A DNA stretch of 64,000 nt, from NCBI RefSeq assembly GCF_000018685.1, contig NC_010001.1, positions 1,690,001-1,754,000 on the forward strand, in the 5' to 3' direction. Every line of letters begins with the position of its first letter. Position 1 is the stretch's first letter. Made by a program: the position numbers and the translations under genes. This DNA is from Lachnoclostridium phytofermentans ISDg (lineage in GTDB: Bacteria; Bacillota; Clostridia; Lachnospirales; Lachnospiraceae). This document shows positions 61,975-64,000 of the stretch, in pieces. Below the pieces are notes generated by a model. That model searched no databases. It was not told the origin of the DNA and saw only the letters and a list, made by a program, of their open reading frames with translations.

Positions 61975-62990
61975 TGGGGAATCAAGGGATGAGCAATACG
62001 TCTGCAGATGCAAAGATGGCAGCAGTGAATAAAAAATTCAGAACGACTGGTCTGACAACTGGTATGATTTCCGGACTTACTTATGGTATTTATACGGTTC
62101 TTATATTGGTGGCTGGACTTTATGAGCCTCTTCTGGGCGCGGCTGGTGCAGCAGGTGTGGCAGGTATCTTAACTGTTCCTTACATTTGCGCTGGCTTAAA
62201 TGACTTGTTCGCAGGAATATGGCTTACTGCTTTTAATGCGAAAAAAGGTCGTATTCGGGAAATGGGCAGGAGTTTAAATACGTTTCCGGGAAAGATGATT
62301 GTGATTGGCTCTTTACTTGGTGGTCCGATAGCGAATGGTGCTTACCTAGCGGGACTTGCCATGGCTGGGGCATATGCAATTCCAATTTCTGCAATGTGTA
62401 GTTTATTTGGTGCTATATTTGCATGGATTTTCCTAAAGCAGAAGATAACAAAGAGAGTCTTACTTGGTATGCTGGTATGCGTAGCGGGAGCAATCATTAT
62501 TAACTGGACAAAGCCAGAAGGCAGTGACAATTTCACATTAGGAATTATTTGTTCACTAATTGCCGCTGTTTGCTGGGCACTTGAAGGTGTATTTGCAACC
62601 TATGGCGGTGCAATGATTGATACCGATGTAGCAGTTAATTTACGCCAGTTGATTTCTGGTGTAGTCGATTTATTCGTTATTCTTCCTATTCTCGGAGGCA
62701 TGGGACTATTAGGAATGACCCTTTCAGCAGGAGTACCTACTATCTGGCTTGCAGCAGCTGGCCTTAGTGCAGCGGTATCATTTGTATGCTGGTATAAGAG
62801 TAATTCTACCGTAGGCTGTGCAGTTGGAATGTCCTTAAATGTAACATATGCTTTCTGGGGAGTTTTCTTCTGTGTACTGTTTTTAGGACAGGCACTTACC
62901 CCTACGATTGTCGTTGGTTCTATTGTAATTGTACTTGGTGCGATTGTAGTAACCATGAATCCATTGGATTTATTTAAGAAAGGGGCTTAA
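61974..62990 (+). CDS. DMT-superfamily (EamA-like) transporter in the BMC operon
   Basis: 338 aa with about ten membrane segments in two EamA-like halves (first half around GMISGLTYGIYTVLILVAGL and IVIGSLLGGPIANGAYLAGLAMAG; second around LGIICSLIAAVCWALEGVFATYGG and VGSIVIVLGAIVVTM). A roughly 30-residue hydrophilic N-terminus precedes. Probably imports or exports the BMC substrate or product at the cell membrane; substrate unknown. Start overlaps the stop of the first shell gene by 1 bp. Confidence 0.82.
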   Translation: MGNQGMSNTSADAKMAAVNKKFRTTGLTTGMISGLTYGIYTVLILVAGLYEPLLGAAGAAGVAGILTVPYICAGLNDLFAGIWLTAFNAKKGRIREMGRSLNTFPGKMIVIGSLLGGPIANGAYLAGLAMAGAYAIPISAMCSLFGAIFAWIFLKQKITKRVLLGMLVCVAGAIIINWTKPEGSDNFTLGIICSLIAAVCWALEGVFATYGGAMIDTDVAVNLRQLISGVVDLFVILPILGGMGLLGMTLSAGVPTIWLAAAGLSAAVSFVCWYKSNSTVGCAVGMSLNVTYAFWGVFFCVLFLGQALTPTIVVGSIVIVLGAIVVTMNPLDLFKKGA

Positions 62991-62994
62991 TGAG

Positions 62995-63282
62995 ATGCTA
63001 TTACCTGCAAAAACAGCGGTTTTAAATTATTTATACGACGTTAAAGATGCGGATATCAGCCAGATTATGGAGGCTTTAAAACCTCAATATGGTGGAGAAC
63101 GCCAGTTTACAAAGAAGCTTTATACAGATCATGTTATGTCTCTAGAAGCAAACGGATTTGTTAACATAAGTAGCTATGACCTAGATAAGGGCGGAGAGTT
63201 ACGCGTGTGCTATGAAATCAGTGATGATGGAAGAAGCGCAGTTGATAAATATGTGGATAAGAAATACCACAGCCACAAATAA
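62995..63282 (+). CDS. Small winged-helix-like protein in the BMC operon
   Basis: 95 aa. TAVLNYLYDVKDADISQIMEALKPQYGGERQFTKKLYTDHVMSLEANGFVNISSYDLD and VCYEISDDGRSAVDKYV have the helix-turn-helix and wing pattern of a winged-helix fold, with charged ends. No BMC domain, no Cys. It could be a small DNA-binding regulator, or an encapsulated accessory protein. Between a transporter and shell genes; ATG at 62995, 4 bp after the transporter stop. Confidence 0.6.
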   Translation: MLLPAKTAVLNYLYDVKDADISQIMEALKPQYGGERQFTKKLYTDHVMSLEANGFVNISSYDLDKGGELRVCYEISDDGRSAVDKYVDKKYHSHK

Positions 63283-63302
63283 AAAAGAGGAGGTTTACAA
63301 AA

Positions 63303-63599
63303 GTGAAATATTACGGAAATGAAGCTTTAGGCTTAGTAGAAACCGTTGGTCTGGTTCCTGCACTGGAGGCAGCAGACAAAATGCTCAAAGCCGCAAATGT
63401 AGAATTGATTTCCTATGAAAATGTAGGCTCTACTCTGGTAACCATTATGGTAAAAGGTGATGTGGCAGCAGTGCGTTCCGCTGTAGAAGCTGGTGCAGAA
63501 GCTGCAGCAGCTATCGGTAAGCTGACCGCAAAGAATGTAATGCCAAGACCAATCAAAGAGGTTGGCGACATTGTATCAGTATACGATATTGACGCATAG
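63303..63599 (+). CDS. BMC-domain microcompartment shell protein
   Basis: 98 aa BMC-H. EALGLVETVGLVPALEAADKMLKAANVELISYENVGSTLVTIMVKGDVAAVRSAVEAGAEAA; pore loop NVGSTLVT differs from the GGG loop of the first copy, so permeability may differ. C-terminus NVMPRPIKEVGDIV. GTG start after GAGGAGG. Confidence 0.94.
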   Translation: MKYYGNEALGLVETVGLVPALEAADKMLKAANVELISYENVGSTLVTIMVKGDVAAVRSAVEAGAEAAAAIGKLTAKNVMPRPIKEVGDIVSVYDIDA

Positions 63600-63616
63600 A
63601 GAAAGGAAAACAATAT

Positions 63617-63925
63617 ATGGAAAGATATGAAGCCATAGGCTCAATAGAAACATTCGGTATTGTATACGTTCTGGAAGCTGCTGACGCAATGGGCAAGGCA
63701 GCGGATGTGGAACTTATTGGTTTTGAGAACGTAGCTTCCGGTTATATTTCTGTCCTTGTATGCGGAGATGTGGGAGCTTGCAAGACTGCAGTAGAAGCAG
63801 GAATTAAGGCAGTGAACGATATGGGAGCGGAAGTTTATAGTTCCGTAGTCATTCCAAGACCTCATCCTGATCTTGTAAAAATCATTAATCGTTATGCCAT
63901 AACTACTGCTCCGGAACAGGAGTAA
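63617..63925 (+). CDS. BMC-domain microcompartment shell protein
   Basis: 102 aa BMC-H. EAIGSIETFGIVYVLEAADAMGKAADVELIGFENVASGYISVLVCGDVGACKTAVEAGIKAV; the pore loop is NVASGYIS, bulkier than in the two preceding copies. C-terminus VVIPRPHPDLVKI. Three different BMC-H pores in a row suggest separate roles for substrate entry and aldehyde retention. Ribosome site AAAGGAAA. The next gene starts 30 bp on. Confidence 0.94.
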   Translation: MERYEAIGSIETFGIVYVLEAADAMGKAADVELIGFENVASGYISVLVCGDVGACKTAVEAGIKAVNDMGAEVYSSVVIPRPHPDLVKIINRYAITTAPEQE

Positions 63926-63955
63926 CAAGCATCCCGAATGAAGGGAGAAATGTAA

Positions 63956-64000
63956 ATGAGTTTTGTAGATAAAGACCTGCTCTCCATACAGGAGGCAAGG
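63956..64000 (+). CDS. Start of a CoA-acylating aldehyde dehydrogenase (cut by window end)
   Basis: ATG 63956 after GAAGGGAGAAA begins MSFVDKDLLSIQEAR, which matches the N-terminal pattern of BMC-associated aldehyde dehydrogenases of the PduP/EutE type (xDKDLxSIQExR). Only 15 codons are visible. Such an enzyme converts the aldehyde made inside the compartment to acyl-CoA. Confidence 0.65.
   Translation, partial: MSFVDKDLLSIQEAR

Noticed and set aside
61684..64000. Naming the BMC as B12-dependent propanediol type because a cobalamin locus is nearby
   Set aside because: The signature enzyme lies beyond the window; shell and aldehyde dehydrogenase genes are shared by B12-dependent and glycyl-radical types.
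1..64000. tRNA, rRNA genes, insertion sequences or intact prophage
   Set aside because: I saw no cloverleaf, rRNA sequence, transposase, integrase or phage structural motif in any frame.

Overview
The window is low-GC Firmicutes DNA of clostridial (Lachnospiraceae-like) character. Signs are the AT-rich intergenic DNA, strong AGGAGG ribosome sites, YesM/YesN two-component genes, an anaerobic (Cbi-type) cobalamin pathway and a bacterial microcompartment (BMC) locus. Gene content and order resemble my memory of Lachnoclostridium (Clostridium) phytofermentans; that is inference, no search was run.

Layout. (1) 1-9,000: an rRNA uracil methyltransferase, a TPR/metallo-beta-lactamase fusion built of near-identical 102-bp repeats, a decayed stretch (4,636-6,109) with a broken VanX-type dipeptidase flanked by two methyltransferase 3'-end remnants, an ArsR regulator with a nitroreductase, and a DUF2812 membrane protein. 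(2) 9,000-17,400: an FtsX-type ABC exporter with a divergent TetR gene, a RibD/DHFR-like reductase, and a metal P-type ATPase with a divergent TetR gene. (3) 17,600-38,200: a cobalamin region. One cobalamin riboswitch precedes hemA-precorrin-2 dehydrogenase-hemC-cobA/hemD-hemB-hemL-cbiD-L-F-G-H-J/E/T-A-btuR-cbiC. A second precedes cobalt uptake genes in the order cbiQ-O-M-N, followed by the cobaltochelatase cbiK. This takes glutamyl-tRNA to adenosylated cobyrinic a,c-diamide; late genes (cbiP, cbiB, cobD, cobU/S/T) are not here. (4) 38,400-49,000: a lipoprotein, a truncated flavodoxin, and a carbohydrate locus: two MalF/MalG permeases, a solute-binding lipoprotein, YesM/YesN-type sensor and regulator, and a GH95 alpha-L-fucosidase-family enzyme. 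(5) 49,200-61,200: a cystine-type symporter behind a tiny ORF ending in seven cysteines, then small membrane proteins, a hydrolase, GNAT, several broken or chimeric genes, a flavin reductase with divergent HxlR gene, and a methyltransferase. (6) 60,280-64,000: a MerR-type regulator and the start of a BMC operon (three shell proteins, a DMT-type transporter, a small winged-helix protein and the start of an aldehyde dehydrogenase).

Most notable: the polycysteine leader ORF before the cystine-type symporter (49,319-49,405), with its Cys codons complementary to its own ribosome site; two matching 20-bp-spacer promoters with a TTCCC/GGGAA palindrome before the MerR gene and the BMC operon; the rumA-type 3'-end scars; short tandem repeats just after stop codons at several loci; and an in-frame SDR/VOC chimera.
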